A DNA stretch of 64,000 nucleotides. Source: Sipunculus nudus. Its lineage: Eukaryota; Annelida; Sipuncula; Golfingiida; Sipunculidae. The notes under the pieces are model-generated. The model did no database searches. It was not told the DNA's origin and saw nothing but the letters and a program-made list of their open reading frames with translations. Made by a program: the position numbers and the translations under genes. The stretch's first letter is position 1, and every line of letters begins with the position of its first letter. The stretch is from the NCBI GenBank assembly GCA_026874595.1, contig JAPPUL010000071.1, positions 248,001 to 312,000 of the forward strand, in the 5' to 3' direction. Below, one piece after another: positions 16,558-26,359 of the stretch.

Positions 16558-18471
16558 ATGCGGGCAAGGGGCGTAAACTATGTGTTATACATAATATTGA
16601 ACATTGGGATATTAGTGTTCTTGTGGTATTATATAGGAGAAAGACTGGAGGAGGTTGAGAGGAGTGTATTAGGGGAGGAGAGGGTAATAGAGGGGGAAGG
16701 AATGAGATTGGCAGGAGAGCTTGAGATGAAATATAGTGATTTTCATGTAAAGTTGCTGCGAGTTAAGGAAGCTGGTTTAGGAGATAAAGAGGGGTATAGG
16801 GGATTGCAGGAGTCGGTAGTAAGTATGCGAGTGTTGTTAGAAGGCCTTAAGGGGGAGAATGAAGGAGAGAGAGCACAGATATTATTAAAACGACTTGAGG
16901 ATTTATTATCTGGTTATGGTAATGTATTTGCAAAGGCCTATAGGGGTGAATATAGTGAAGAGTATACGGGAGAGATTCTGCAACTAACAACGCAATTCAA
17001 CAAATCATATGTAGATTTACTATTACTTTTGAAATCGAATGAAAAAGAAGAGAAGGAAGGAGAGAAGGAGCTTATATTGCGAGTGATAGGGGATAAAACG
17101 AAGGTAATAGAGGAAAGCATATTAATAGCGTTGGTGGTAATAATTTTTTTAATGTTAATCTTCTTAAGATATTTTGTAATCCACCCTCTTAAGTTGGGAC
17201 GTAAGATGTTATTAGATTTTGTAAGACGAGATATAAAAGCTTTTTCTGATGATAAGGGGGAGAGTGAAGATGATGGTATAGGGAGTAGAGATAGTGATGA
17301 GGTGGTAGAATTATTAAATGAGTTTGTGAATAGGGTACGAAATTTGCTAAGTAAAGTATTGCGATTGGGTAGTTCAATAAAGGAGACAGGGGAAGTAATA
17401 GGGGAGATAAATAAGGAGAGTGTAGAGGAGCTTGCTTTATTACACAAAGCGCTTTTAGTGGTAGAGGAGGAGAGTAAGGAGCTTGATAAGTTAGAGGGGA
17501 AGCTAAAGGGGAAACTAGATATGGAAGAAGGAGAGATATTGTTGGCCCAGGAGGGGCTAAGAGAGCGAATAGGTTTTCTAAATGAATCCCAGGATATAAC
17601 ACATGCAACATCAAAAGAGCTTGAAGAGTTGACCTATGGCATAAAAGAGAGGGAGGAGACAGTAAAGCGGTTGCAGGAGGTGATACGGGATGGGGGGAGG
17701 AGGTTAAAGACAACGGATGAGGTGGTAAAGAGATTGCATGATGACACATATAAGATGCAAGATTTGGTTAATGTGATAAACGACATAGCGGTGAAGACAA
17801 ATTTACTTGCGATGAATGCAGCAATAGAGGCGGCGCATGCAGGGCAAGCGGGGAAGGGATTTGCGGTGGTAGCGGAGGAGATAAGGAAGCTATCAGTATC
17901 AACAGCAACGAATGTAAATAACATTTCGGGGACATTAGATGATAGTATAAATAAGATTAAACAGTTAACGACGCTTAGCAATGGGAATGAGATAGGACAT
18001 GTGAATATGAATAAGCAGGTACAAGAGATGGTAGGATTTTATGAGAATGTATCTGAAGAGATAAGTGGACTTAGTGTAAAGCTAAATACGAGTATAAATT
18101 TAATAAAAGAAGGGTTAGGAAGTGAGGATGATAAAGTGGGGAAGTGGATGTTGAATAATGAGAGAAGGCTATTAGATTATAAAGAAAGTATAGCAAAGGT
18201 GCTTGAGGTAAGTAAGAAGATATATGAAAAAGTAAAATCTAGTCTTGAAAATAGTAAAAAGCTGCAGGGGTTATTAAAGAGTACATTGGAGTTATCAGAT
18301 GTAAATAAGACAAATAGCATGAAGTTAAAAGAGTATTTGATAACAGGGACAGAAGATGGTAGAGGTAGAGGGAGCGAGGCGGGAGAATATGAAGATATTG
18401 AATATGTAGTGGAGAAGGGTGTAGCGGAGAAGGATGTGAATGTTAAAGATGAGGATGAGATAAAGAAATAG
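16558..18471 (+). CDS. Methyl-accepting chemotaxis protein
   Basis: A transmembrane chemoreceptor of 637 residues. TM1 is about residues 8-25, a helical periplasmic sensor region follows (30-185), and TM2 is about 188-212 ('[25 protein letters not shown]'). A HAMP-like linker leads into a long coiled coil. The hairpin tip that binds CheA/CheW is '[50 protein letters not shown]', near residues 400-450. The C-terminal 45 residues are acidic and Lys-rich with no CheR-binding pentapeptide. It fits with FliL at 19.5 kb in a motile cell. The ligand is unknown. Shine-Dalgarno 'ggggaaaagg' precedes the ATG. Confidence 0.95.
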   Translation: MRARGVNYVLYIILNIGILVFLWYYIGERLEEVERSVLGEERVIEGEGMRLAGELEMKYSDFHVKLLRVKEAGLGDKEGYRGLQESVVSMRVLLEGLKGENEGERAQILLKRLEDLLSGYGNVFAKAYRGEYSEEYTGEILQLTTQFNKSYVDLLLLLKSNEKEEKEGEKELILRVIGDKTKVIEESILIALVVIIFLMLIFLRYFVIHPLKLGRKMLLDFVRRDIKAFSDDKGESEDDGIGSRDSDEVVELLNEFVNRVRNLLSKVLRLGSSIKETGEVIGEINKESVEELALLHKALLVVEEESKELDKLEGKLKGKLDMEEGEILLAQEGLRERIGFLNESQDITHATSKELEELTYGIKEREETVKRLQEVIRDGGRRLKTTDEVVKRLHDDTYKMQDLVNVINDIAVKTNLLAMNAAIEAAHAGQAGKGFAVVAEEIRKLSVSTATNVNNISGTLDDSINKIKQLTTLSNGNEIGHVNMNKQVQEMVGFYENVSEEISGLSVKLNTSINLIKEGLGSEDDKVGKWMLNNERRLLDYKESIAKVLEVSKKIYEKVKSSLENSKKLQGLLKSTLELSDVNKTNSMKLKEYLITGTEDGRGRGSEAGEYEDIEYVVEKGVAEKDVNVKDEDEIKK

Positions 18472-18598
18472 TCAGATAAAGAACTAGAGGTTAGTGAAAT
18501 TTAGATGGGAAAGGGATTAGCAGCTGGATTTATTATAATATAAAGTAATAAAGTGAATAAAAATATTAGAAACGGGATTTAGAGCAAAGATTTAGGAT

Positions 18599-19315
18599 TT
18601 ATAAAAGGTTTTCACCGCCGTCGACAAAAATGACTTGACCAGTGATGAAGTTGTTATCGAGTAAGAACTTAAGAGAGGAAGTGATATTTTTAGTAGAACA
18701 TTGAATCTTTAGAGGGATTTTAGCAGGACGTGAAGCTAGATATTGTAAATCTTTAGTAGGGGGTGGCAGGATATATCCTGGAGCAATGGCATTGACGCGA
18801 AAATTGGGAGCAAGCTCTTTAGCAATAAATTTGGTAAAATGATGCAAAGTGATTTTAGAAAGGTTATAAGCGGGATAGAGAGGACTTATGGAAGATATTT
18901 TAGCATCTAAAATATTAATGATATGCCCGTTAGAAGCAATAGCAGCAAAATCTTTAGTTAAGAAGAAAGGTGCTTTAAAGTTGGTGTTGAAATTATTGTT
19001 AAAGATGTCGAATGAGGTTTTAGCAAAAGGAGCTTGTTCAAAAACGGAAGCATTATTAACGAGGAGATGGAGGTTGCCAAATTTGTTATAAACTTTTGTA
19101 ATAAGAGAAGCTAAATCGTTTTCCTTTGAAAGGTCAGCTTTAAAAACATGACAAGAGATATTAAATCTAGAGATTTCTTGTTGTAGAGCAATAACTTCTT
19201 TATAGGATAAATTATAGTGCAAAGCAATATTAAAACCCCATGAAGCAAGAGCTAAAGCAATCTGTTTGCCGATACGTTTAGCAGAACCGGTTACGAGAGC
19301 AGTTTGTTTAGACAT
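18599..19315 (-). CDS. SDR oxidoreductase, pteridine reductase/FolM-like
   Basis: A Rossmann-fold short-chain dehydrogenase of 238 residues. The cofactor motif is unusual for SDRs: 'ALVTGSAKRIGKQIALAL', with Ser-Ala-Lys-Arg-Ile-Gly as in FolM and trypanosomatid pteridine reductase. 'LLVNNASVFEQAPF' is the NNAS motif, and 'YPAYNLSK' supplies the catalytic Tyr and Lys. It ends 'GQVIFVDGGENLL'. FolM reduces dihydromonapterin and weakly dihydrofolate, so it could matter in a genome where a DHFR-like gene has decayed, but that link is speculation and a generic fatty-acid or sugar SDR cannot be excluded. Confidence 0.75.
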   Translation of the reverse strand: MSKQTALVTGSAKRIGKQIALALASWGFNIALHYNLSYKEVIALQQEISRFNISCHVFKADLSKENDLASLITKVYNKFGNLHLLVNNASVFEQAPFAKTSFDIFNNNFNTNFKAPFFLTKDFAAIASNGHIINILDAKISSISPLYPAYNLSKITLHHFTKFIAKELAPNFRVNAIAPGYILPPPTKDLQYLASRPAKIPLKIQCSTKNITSSLKFLLDNNFITGQVIFVDGGENLL

Positions 19316-19479
19316 ATTAAAATAAACTTAATAAAGTAGGTATAAAAAAGCATAAAAAAAGAACGATTGAATTGATTTACGAATAAAAATGGAGTTACCT
19401 TCCGAAAAGAGATAAAGCGTGTGGATATAGTAAAGGGTTTTGTATAATAAGGAATAAAAACAGGAGATGTAGTTATAAG

Positions 19480-19980
19480 ATGAAAATGCTATTAATAACG
19501 TTGACCTTGAGTTTAGTAGGTGTTGCGCTGATATTACTATTTACATTATATTATCCATATACAAAAGATACGCAAAGGACATCAGAAGAACTGCTTAATC
19601 TACGTATAGTTGGAGAACCAAATGCAGGAGTTCCGAAGAAAGAAAAGATACTTAAAGCATATCAATCCTACTATACATTACCTCAGATAACGGTATTTAC
19701 AAAAAGTTCAGAAGCAAGGTCTTTATACATAAAACTTGACTTATCACTTGCATATCCAGAAGGAAGCTATCAAACAGAGAATGAGATAATTCAACGGCGA
19801 GTTGAGATAAGTTCTTTAATAGAGAAGAGAATATCAAGTAAGAATTATATTGAGATAGACACCATAGAAGAACGGGAAGAACTAAAAGTAGAATTACTAA
19901 ACGAGATTAATTCATTTATGAAAAACCCTATTAGCGATATATATTATTCTGGATTTATGACTTTGCCTATTGCTAACTAA
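19480..19980 (+). CDS. fliL: FliL-like flagellar basal body protein
   Basis: A 166-residue protein with one N-terminal membrane segment (residues 5-26) and a periplasmic domain. The FliL pattern is clear in the second half: 'SLYIKLDLSLAYPEG', 'EIIQRRVEISSLIEKRISSKNYIEI', 'EREELKVELLNEINSFMKNPISDIYYSGFMTLPIAN'. FliL surrounds the stator and modulates motor torque. In many genomes fliL sits in a fli operon with fliM and fliN; here it stands alone, convergent with the RnfG-like gene, with its stop 16 bp from that gene's end. Confidence 0.82.
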   Translation: MKMLLITLTLSLVGVALILLFTLYYPYTKDTQRTSEELLNLRIVGEPNAGVPKKEKILKAYQSYYTLPQITVFTKSSEARSLYIKLDLSLAYPEGSYQTENEIIQRRVEISSLIEKRISSKNYIEIDTIEEREELKVELLNEINSFMKNPISDIYYSGFMTLPIAN

Positions 19981-19996
19981 ATTCAATACACACAAA

Positions 19997-21247
19997 TTAA
20001 TCCTCCACTTCAAATAAAGATTGTACTGACTTTCTATCTTTGCGTAAGCTCTCTATTCTATCAAGTGCCTCAGCTTCAGTTTTATCTAATTTTTCTAAGA
20101 AGTTATTCTTCTTTTTATTTTTATTATTTTGATTTTTGTCTTTTCTTTGCTTTTTTTCTTTACTTTTAGATTTTTGTTTTATAACTTGCTTTTGCTGTTC
20201 CTTAATTACTTTACTACCAGATACCTTAACATTCTTTTTAGGTATAGCTTGGGGCAGTGCTTTATCTTTATCTTTGCCTATAGAGATAGCTTTTTTTGGT
20301 TTTGTTGTAACTTTTGGTTTTATTGTAGTTTTAGGAATTGTAGAAATTGTAGGGTTTTCACTACTTACGTTTAACATCTTGTATGCTGAGATAATGCCTT
20401 TGCTTATTGCAATAGAAGTTATAGTTGCTCCAGATATTGTATCAATACCGAGTTTAGGTTTAAAATTCTGTTTTGTAGAAGGTAAATCTTTTGCTTCTTT
20501 GCCTATGAATGGATTAATAAACTCAGGATAATTAGCTTTAACGCCAAGTCCAGGTGTCTCATTATGATTTACCATACGATAGCCTGTAATCTTTTTGTTG
20601 CGATTAAAGCCAATTAACATGCCAATATCACCACCATAGCCACCAGGTGCTTTATATTTTATTACCCAGCCATTTAATAATGCTCCTGCAGACTCTTCTT
20701 GATAAGCCTCATAAAACTCTGTAGGTTTTATACGATGTTCATTAAGCCGCCTCCTTAGTTCTTGGGCCTGCTCTATACTTATAAGAACAGGATTTGTTTT
20801 AAGGCCAAGCCTGTCTATTGCTGTTTTGTCATTATCAGGAGATTGTATTTGATATTCAATATAGGGGGCTTTTGCAAGCGTATCAAAATGTGCAGGCTTT
20901 ATAACCTCATTAAATATTTTATAAGTCAAATCGTCTTGCTTTAAAATATATGTAGGATATTTAACAAACGTAGTTTTAGGATAAACTTCTTTTCTTGCTC
21001 GTTGCTCAAGACCTTTTGTTGCAAATACAATTTGATCAGAACTAAGATACTGTACCATAGCAAGTATAGTAACAAGCAATGTACCAAATATCCCAAGCAG
21101 TGTACCAGTTGAAAGAATAGTATCTTGCTTTATTAAGCGATTTGTTACCGATGAGGTTGTATCTATATTATTACTCTCAGGAGCATTTATAGATTTATCT
21201 TCAGCTGTAGTTTCGTTACTGTTTGAGTTTTTGTCATTTGTATCCAT
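19997..21247 (-). CDS. RnfG/NqrC-like FMN-binding membrane protein with Lys-rich C-terminal tail
   Basis: Residues about 50-68 form one membrane anchor. The following periplasmic FMN-binding domain has 'GYGGDIGMLIGFNRNKKITGYRMVNHNETPGLGVKA' and the covalent flavinylation motif 'ISGATITSIAISKG', whose Thr would carry FMN. This is the pattern of RnfG/NqrC in Rnf and Nqr ion-pumping oxidoreductases. Two things are odd: an 80-residue segment inserted before the FMN domain, and a tail of about 110 residues made of Lys/Gln-rich low complexity ('KQKSKSKEKKQRKDKNQNN' and neighbours). At 416 residues it is about twice the family length. No other rnf/nqr subunit or ApbE is in the window, so membership of a complex is unproven. 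Confidence 0.72.
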   Translation of the reverse strand: MDTNDKNSNSNETTAEDKSINAPESNNIDTTSSVTNRLIKQDTILSTGTLLGIFGTLLVTILAMVQYLSSDQIVFATKGLEQRARKEVYPKTTFVKYPTYILKQDDLTYKIFNEVIKPAHFDTLAKAPYIEYQIQSPDNDKTAIDRLGLKTNPVLISIEQAQELRRRLNEHRIKPTEFYEAYQEESAGALLNGWVIKYKAPGGYGGDIGMLIGFNRNKKITGYRMVNHNETPGLGVKANYPEFINPFIGKEAKDLPSTKQNFKPKLGIDTISGATITSIAISKGIISAYKMLNVSSENPTISTIPKTTIKPKVTTKPKKAISIGKDKDKALPQAIPKKNVKVSGSKVIKEQQKQVIKQKSKSKEKKQRKDKNQNNKNKKKNNFLEKLDKTEAEALDRIESLRKDRKSVQSLFEVED

Positions 21248-21335
21248 AATCTAACCCATATAAGTTTTTGCCCGTAAGCATAAAACTAATAATATAAAGA
21301 TATATAAGGTATAAATAGTAAACCTTTATACATTC

Positions 21336-21381
21336 AAAGTTATTTTAAATAAAAGTTATTTTAAATAAAAGTTATTTTAAA
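21336..21381. repeat. 16-bp tandem repeat (aaagttattttaaata) downstream of trpB2
   Basis: Nearly three copies lie between the trpB2 stop (21421) and the RnfG-like gene start (21247). An AT-rich, non-coding array. Confidence 0.93.
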
Positions 21382-21420
21382 AGAAATAGTTTGTTTTATT
21401 TTGCTAAATTTGGCCTAAAT

Positions 21421-22773
21421 TTATGCTAAAAAATCTTTTAATTTTGTGAGTGCTTCTTTTATCTTTTCTTTAGGATATTCATGATCTTTAAGCTTACCGG
21501 TTAAAAAGTCGCTATAAGCCTGCATGTCATAATTACCATGTCCGCTTAGATTAAAGAGAATGACTTTTTCTTTACCCTCTTCTTTAGCTTTTAAAGCCTC
21601 CTCTATGGCAACATGTATAGCATGAGCTGTTTCTGGAGCAGGGATTAGGCCTTCTGTTTTTGTAAAGAGCAGTGCAGAATTAAAAACCTTTGTTTGAGGA
21701 ACAGCTTGTGCTTCGACTATATTATCATGTACAAGTTGACTAACTAAGGAAGAGTCCCCGTGGTAACGAAGACCTCCAGCATGTATTCCAGGCGGTATAA
21801 AAGAATGGCCTAGAGTATACATACTAAGTAAAGGAGTAAGGCCTGCTGTGTCGCCAAAATCATACGTAAATTCTCCTTTTGTAAGGGTTGGACATGATGT
21901 TGGTTCAACAGCGATTGCACGTAGCTCTTTGCCGTTTATTTTATCGTGTATGAAAGGAAAAGCAAGGCCTGCAAAGTTACTGCCGCCTCCGCAACAGCCG
22001 ATTACGATATTAGGATAATGGTTTGCAATTTCCATTTGTCTTTTTGCTTCAAGCCCGATTATTGTTTGATGTAGGCATACATGATTTAAAACCGAGCCAA
22101 GAGAATAGTTTGTATCAGGATTTGTTGCGGCGACCTCAACTGCCTCAGATATTGCGATTCCAAGACTGCCGGGACTATTTGGATCTTCTTTTAATATATT
22201 TTGTCCTGATTTTGTTGTACTGCTTGGACTTGCTATAACCTTTGCATCCCAGCTTTCCATAGCGATTTTTCTATACGGTTTTTGCTCGTAACTCACCTTC
22301 ACCATGTATACAAGTATTTCAAGTCCGAGCAAAGAGCCTGCAAGTGCAAGTGATGAGCCCCATTGTCCTGCACCTGTTTCTGTAGCTATTTTCGTTATTC
22401 CTTCTTGTTTGTTATACCATGCTTGAGGGATTGCTGTATTTGGTTTATGGCTTCCGGTTGGGCTTACGCTCTCATTTTTGTAATATATTTTTGCAGGGGT
22501 ATTTAATGCCTTTTCAAGTCTATGGGCTCTGTGCAAGGGAGAAGGTCTCCATATGGTGTATATATCAAGTATTTCTTGCGGTATTTTAATCCATCTTTGT
22601 TCGCTTACCTCTTGTTCTATTAAACTCATAGGAAATATTGCTTTAAGTGCTTCTGGTCCTATTGGTTCTTTAGTTTGGGGGTTTAGCGGCATGGGAGGAC
22701 GATTTGGCATGTCTGCTACTATATTGTACCACTTTTGTGGCATCTCGTTTTCGTTTAATAATATCTTTGTCAT
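21421..22773 (-). CDS. trpB: Tryptophan synthase beta-like protein, TrpB2 type
   Basis: A PLP enzyme of 450 residues. TrpB2 is longer than standard TrpB and can work without TrpA, joining serine with indole. The N-terminal extension has '[22 protein letters not shown]' and 'PMSLIEQE', typical of TrpB2. '[15 protein letters not shown]', '[15 protein letters not shown]' (PLP Lys near residue 110), '[15 protein letters not shown]', '[16 protein letters not shown]' (phosphate-binding loop) and '[11 protein letters not shown]' complete the active site. No other trp gene is in the window. It could serve indole salvage. The ATG lacks an obvious strong Shine-Dalgarno. Confidence 0.93.
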   Translation of the reverse strand: MTKILLNENEMPQKWYNIVADMPNRPPMPLNPQTKEPIGPEALKAIFPMSLIEQEVSEQRWIKIPQEILDIYTIWRPSPLHRAHRLEKALNTPAKIYYKNESVSPTGSHKPNTAIPQAWYNKQEGITKIATETGAGQWGSSLALAGSLLGLEILVYMVKVSYEQKPYRKIAMESWDAKVIASPSSTTKSGQNILKEDPNSPGSLGIAISEAVEVAATNPDTNYSLGSVLNHVCLHQTIIGLEAKRQMEIANHYPNIVIGCCGGGSNFAGLAFPFIHDKINGKELRAIAVEPTSCPTLTKGEFTYDFGDTAGLTPLLSMYTLGHSFIPPGIHAGGLRYHGDSSLVSQLVHDNIVEAQAVPQTKVFNSALLFTKTEGLIPAPETAHAIHVAIEEALKAKEEGKEKVILFNLSGHGNYDMQAYSDFLTGKLKDHEYPKEKIKEALTKLKDFLA

Positions 22774-22920
22774 TTCTTATGCTCCAGAATTCGGGTCTTT
22801 TTTTTAAAACTTTAAATAAAGTCTTTTTAATTAAAAAAGACAATCTAACATTATTTTTTATCATAAAGAAAGCATAAAGTAATAAAGTAAGCATAAAGTA
22901 ATAAAGAAAAAGGAAAGTGA

Positions 22921-22952
22921 AAGGAAAGGAAAGGAAAGGAAAGGAAAGGAAA
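22921..22952. repeat. 5-bp tandem repeat (ggaaa)
   Basis: Six perfect pentamers in the trpB2 upstream region. Confidence 0.95.
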
Positions 22953-23004
22953 AAGAATACCTCGCATGTAAAACATCCACCGCAAATAGATGTAAAGCAG
23001 CTTT

Positions 23005-23020
23005 CGTTTCATGTGAAACT
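23005..23020. promoter_or_regulatory. Weak parS-like palindrome
   Basis: CGTTTCATGTGAAACT matches the bacterial parS consensus TGTTTCACGTGAAACA at 13 of 16 positions and keeps both GTTTCA and TGAAAC arms. It may be a degenerate ParB site or coincidence. Confidence 0.3.
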
Positions 23021-23151
23021 ATTTGTAGTAAACTTCTTTGTCAATATTTTTAGTTCCAAGCAAGACAAGTATATATATTCATCTATTCCCATTTAAAAAC
23101 TGTATTTTCCTAAAGTGTGTTTACTTTTAAATGAACAATGGCGGATTAAAT

Positions 23152-23451
23152 ATGAATATTCTATATACAATCAAAGTAATTGCTTATTGGGCCTTCTGTG
23201 TTACTTTTGTTGTAATTATTATTTTTTACTCGATTCCCTTTTTATATAAGATTAATACATGGCTTTCAGTTGGAGAACAAAATGAACATCCACACGAGCT
23301 ATACTTTAAAATATTATCTCGAGAATCCTCGAGTAAAGTTAAGCAAAAAGCTAAAAACTCACCGAAGATAGAAGCACATACAAATACAACACGTACCTTT
23401 GATAGGCCTACTAAAAGGAAAAAGAAAGCACATAAGCCGATTTTAAACTAA
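23152..23451 (+). CDS. Small single-pass membrane protein, unknown
   Basis: A 99-residue protein I do not recognise. Residues 3-32 are a strong membrane segment ('LYTIKVIAYWAFCVTFVVII'), followed by a soluble part with a basic, Lys/Arg-rich C terminus ('RPTKRKKKAHKPIL'), presumably cytoplasmic. I chose ATG 23152 because ggcgga lies seven bases upstream; ATG 23131, in frame, lacks a ribosome-binding site. It converges with the next gene, whose stop is 13 bp away. Confidence 0.6.
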   Translation: MNILYTIKVIAYWAFCVTFVVIIIFYSIPFLYKINTWLSVGEQNEHPHELYFKILSRESSSKVKQKAKNSPKIEAHTNTTRTFDRPTKRKKKAHKPILN

Positions 23452-23464
23452 ACGACGTTTTTTA

Positions 23465-24040
23465 CTACCTTTTCTTACGCAAGGCAATCTTATTGTTTAT
23501 AAGAACTCCAAATCCAGATAGTTCTTTTACTAAAAAAAGCTCTTTTGGTATTTTGTATTTGCCGATTATAAGCTTATCTGATGAGAGGGTAGTATTAGTC
23601 TCTGTTTTAACATCTTTTAGAGCAAAGTGTTTGTCTTTTATGCTATAAAAAAAGCTTATATCAAATGTTTTAGATATTGTTAAATTCTCTTTTTTAGCGT
23701 TTTTAATGTATACTTCTATGAACGTCTGGCTTGCACGCTCCTCCACTTCCATTATGTATATTAGATTCTCTTTCTCATTTTCGTAAATATTCCCTTTATG
23801 TACAACGTCATAACTTTGCCATACCCAAAATGCAGCTATAATAAATAGTATATTGAAAATGTAAAAAACTTTGCGTTGCCGAGAAAGTGAAGGATTTACA
23901 GCAGGTTCATATTGTCTTTTCGTTTGCCATTCTCGTGGCTTGGAGTAATAAGTAACATATCCTCCCTCTTGTTCGTACTCCTTGGCATCTACAACCTCTG
24001 GTTTTCTCATAAAATAATATTCTTTTTTAGATTCTTTCAT
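23465..24040 (-). CDS. Single-pass membrane protein, unknown
   Basis: A 191-residue protein of unknown function. An acidic/Tyr-rich N-terminal 55 residues are followed by a membrane segment at about 58-76 ('VFYIFNILFIIAAFWVWQSY') and an exported beta-rich domain of about 110 residues ('YIMEVEERASQTFIEVYIKNAKKENLTISKTFDISFFYSI') that looks like an immunoglobulin-like or DUF-type fold. A shorter start at ATG 24010 is possible. Neighbouring genes give no functional hint. Confidence 0.6.
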   Translation of the reverse strand: MKESKKEYYFMRKPEVVDAKEYEQEGGYVTYYSKPREWQTKRQYEPAVNPSLSRQRKVFYIFNILFIIAAFWVWQSYDVVHKGNIYENEKENLIYIMEVEERASQTFIEVYIKNAKKENLTISKTFDISFFYSIKDKHFALKDVKTETNTTLSSDKLIIGKYKIPKELFLVKELSGFGVLINNKIALRKKR

Positions 24041-24148
24041 AGATTCTTACATAGCGGGAAAAGGTCTTAATGGTTTGGACTATAAGCTTTCTCTTTTATG
24101 ATGTATAGTATCTATAAGAATGTATACTTTCTTTAGTATAATAGTGAT

Positions 24149-24238
24149 CTCTCAAGCATAAATCATCATTAGCCTTTAGCCTTCAAGGAATAAAAAGGAA
24201 TAAAGATGAATAGTATACCTTACTGTAATGCTTGAGAG
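24149..24238. repeat. 11-bp inverted repeat with 68-bp spacer
   Basis: CTCTCAAGCAT (24149-24159) and ATGCTTGAGAG (24228-24238) are perfect complements in the gap between atoE and the unknown membrane protein gene. It could fold as a large hairpin or be the ends of a small element; no T-run follows, so it is not a standard terminator. Confidence 0.5.
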
Positions 24239-24298
24239 TCTGCCATTCTTCTAACACGAGCCTTATAAATAGTCTCTTACTTATAAATAGCTGCTTAC

Positions 24299-25657
24299 TT
24301 AAAAGAAGAGCAAGCCAAGTGATATAATTATGCCGGAATAAAGTAGTACAATAATACAATATCCCATTATGTCACGTGCTCCAAGTCGTGCAATGCCTAA
24401 TGCCGGTAATGCCCAAAAGGGTTGAATCATATTTGTCCAGGCATCACCCCAAGCTATAGACATTGCCGTCTTTGCAGCGTCAACTCCAAGTTCTGCTCCT
24501 GCTGGCATCATTATAGGTGCTTGCACTACCCATTGTCCGCCTCCAGACGGTACAAAAAAGTTTACAATACCAGCACTTATAAACGTAAATAGCGGATAGG
24601 TAAATTCATTTGAGATTGTAACAAATGCTTGCGAGATATAACCTGCAAGAGAAACACCATCAGCACCTGCAAATTTCATTAATCCCATAATACCAGCATA
24701 AAATGGAAATTGTAATAATATACCTCCAACATTTCTACAAGCATCATCTACCGCACGTACTAACCTAATTGGTGTTTTATGTAAAATTATAGCTGTGAAT
24801 AAGAAAATGAAGTTTATTATGTTTAGATTTAGGGCAAAGCCATTTTTTGCAAAGTGTAAGATTATTAGGGTATAACCAATTATTCCAAGAACAATGTTTA
24901 TCCATGCAGCATTTTCAAGCTTTTGGGCTGGAGTCATTTTATCTTTGTCAAGAGTTTTTTCTTCTTCAGGCTCTTCAAATAAATCTGGGTCTACTAAAGT
25001 AGTGTTTTCTTTTGAGGGATGCATTGCCCTAAGGACAAAAGGTATGGTTAATGTAAGAATGGCTACTATAATTAGATTGTATGCTGATCCTATAGTTTGT
25101 GTTATTGGAATGGCTTGAGTTAAGGCTCCCCGTGTAAGTGCTTCAAGTCCTTCTGATGAGGCAATTTTAAGTGGTATTGAACCAGAAAAACCTCCGTGCC
25201 AGACTATGAATCCTGCATAGGCAGCTGCAATAAGTAAGGCATAGTGTACACCTTTTACTTTTTTGGCAACTTCTCGTGCAAAAATTGCGCCGACAACTAA
25301 TCCTGTTCCCCAATTTATAAAACTGGCTATAAGGGCTATGAAATTTACTAGTAAAACCGCTTGGCCTGGTGTTTTGGCAATGCCTGCAAGAGTTGATAGA
25401 AATCTTTTAACAACAGAAGATGTTGCAAGTACGGTCCCTGTTACTAGTACTAAAGCCATTTGCATTGCAAATGTTAGGATAGACCAAAATCCCCCATACC
25501 AAGCACTAAGCAGCTCTTCAGGGGAGGCTTTTGTTACAGGAAAAGCCGCAAGAAATACAACAAAGGTAAGTACAACCGCAAAAATAAAAGGATTTGGTAA
25601 ATAACGCTTTACTAAATTAACTGATCCATCTACAGTCTTACCAAAAAATGTGTTCAT
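24299..25657 (-). CDS. atoE: Short-chain fatty acid transporter AtoE
   Basis: A 452-residue inner-membrane carrier for acetate, butyrate or acetoacetate. Family phrases: 'LVKRYLPNPFIFAVVLTFVVF', 'WYGGFWSILTFAMQMALVLVTG', 'INWGTGLVVGAIFAREVAK', 'AAYAGFIVWHGGFSGSIPL', 'FVPSGGGQWVVQAPIMMPA', 'GDAWTNMIQPFWALPAL'. I prefer the ATG at 25657, which directly follows ggaggagatt; ATG 25687 would add ten residues with no binding site. It is the third gene of an atoD-atoA-atoE unit, 47 bp after atoA from this start. Confidence 0.94.
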   Translation of the reverse strand: MNTFFGKTVDGSVNLVKRYLPNPFIFAVVLTFVVFLAAFPVTKASPEELLSAWYGGFWSILTFAMQMALVLVTGTVLATSSVVKRFLSTLAGIAKTPGQAVLLVNFIALIASFINWGTGLVVGAIFAREVAKKVKGVHYALLIAAAYAGFIVWHGGFSGSIPLKIASSEGLEALTRGALTQAIPITQTIGSAYNLIIVAILTLTIPFVLRAMHPSKENTTLVDPDLFEEPEEEKTLDKDKMTPAQKLENAAWINIVLGIIGYTLIILHFAKNGFALNLNIINFIFLFTAIILHKTPIRLVRAVDDACRNVGGILLQFPFYAGIMGLMKFAGADGVSLAGYISQAFVTISNEFTYPLFTFISAGIVNFFVPSGGGQWVVQAPIMMPAGAELGVDAAKTAMSIAWGDAWTNMIQPFWALPALGIARLGARDIMGYCIIVLLYSGIIISLGLLFF

Positions 25658-25704
25658 AATCTCCTCCATAAAAGTTATTATTTTCAATTATTATTTATTA
25701 TTTA

Positions 25705-26355
25705 TTAACTAAGTGCAACCTCGTATGAAGCTTCTGTTACTTTCGATACATCCTCAAGGCTGACTCCTTTTGTAAGTTCTTTTAAAAATAATTTGCCAGC
25801 ATTAAACTCAAATACTGCAAGTTCCGTAATAATCATATCCACAACCGATTTCCCTGTAAGCGGTAAGCTACATTTCTTTAAAATCTTAGGCTTACCTTTT
25901 GCAGTATGCAAAGTCGATACAATAACTTTTTTAGTACCAGAAAGTAAATCCATTGCACCTCCCATACCAGGCAAAAACTTACCAGGTATTTTCCAATTTG
26001 CAAGATTACCTTCTTCATCAACTTCCAAAGCCCCCAAAACACTAATGTCAATATGTGAACCGCGTATTATCTCAAACGAAGTAACAGAATCAAAAAATAC
26101 TCCGCCAGCTCTTAAACGTACAGCATTTCCTCCAGCATCAATAATATCTTTATCTGCATCCTCCACCGTGCCCTTATCCCATACCCCAGCAAAACCATTC
26201 TCAGAGTGAAAACTAACATTTATATTAGAGGATAAGTAGTTAATTGCTTTCGTCGGAAGCCCTATTCCAAGGTTTATTAAATCACCATCGTTAAACTCTT
26301 TTGCAACACGTTTTGCTATTATCTCTTTTGCGTTTTGTATCTCTTTTGCGTCCAT
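25705..26355 (-). CDS. atoA: CoA transferase subunit B (AtoA-like)
   Basis: The catalytic beta subunit of a class I acetate/acetoacetate CoA-transferase, 216 residues. 'AKEFNDGDLINLGIGLPTKAINYL' opens the fold and 'SFHSENGFAG' contains the catalytic Glu near residue 52. 'GGVFFDSVTSFEIIRGSHIDISVLGALEVDEEGNLANWKIPGK' and 'PGMGGAMDL' are standard for the family. It pairs with the subunit A gene ending four bases upstream. The pair moves CoA between short-chain acids so that imported acetoacetate or butyrate can be activated. Confidence 0.94.
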   Translation of the reverse strand: MDAKEIQNAKEIIAKRVAKEFNDGDLINLGIGLPTKAINYLSSNINVSFHSENGFAGVWDKGTVEDADKDIIDAGGNAVRLRAGGVFFDSVTSFEIIRGSHIDISVLGALEVDEEGNLANWKIPGKFLPGMGGAMDLLSGTKKVIVSTLHTAKGKPKILKKCSLPLTGKSVVDMIITELAVFEFNAGKLFLKELTKGVSLEDVSKVTEASYEVALS

Positions 26356-26359
26356 AGAA

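Larger units (their letters stand above)
22774..23130. other. 357-bp intergenic region with repeats and a weak parS-like palindrome
   Basis: This lies between the divergent trpB2 and small membrane protein genes. It holds a direct repeat (gcataaagtaataaag twice, about 22872-22906), a ggaaa pentamer repeat (22921-22952) and the imperfect palindrome described separately. No gene or RNA seen. Confidence 0.6.

Noticed and set aside
20129-20531. Two plus-strand frames opposite the RnfG-like gene
   Set aside because: Phe/Cys-rich shadows of the Lys-rich tail.
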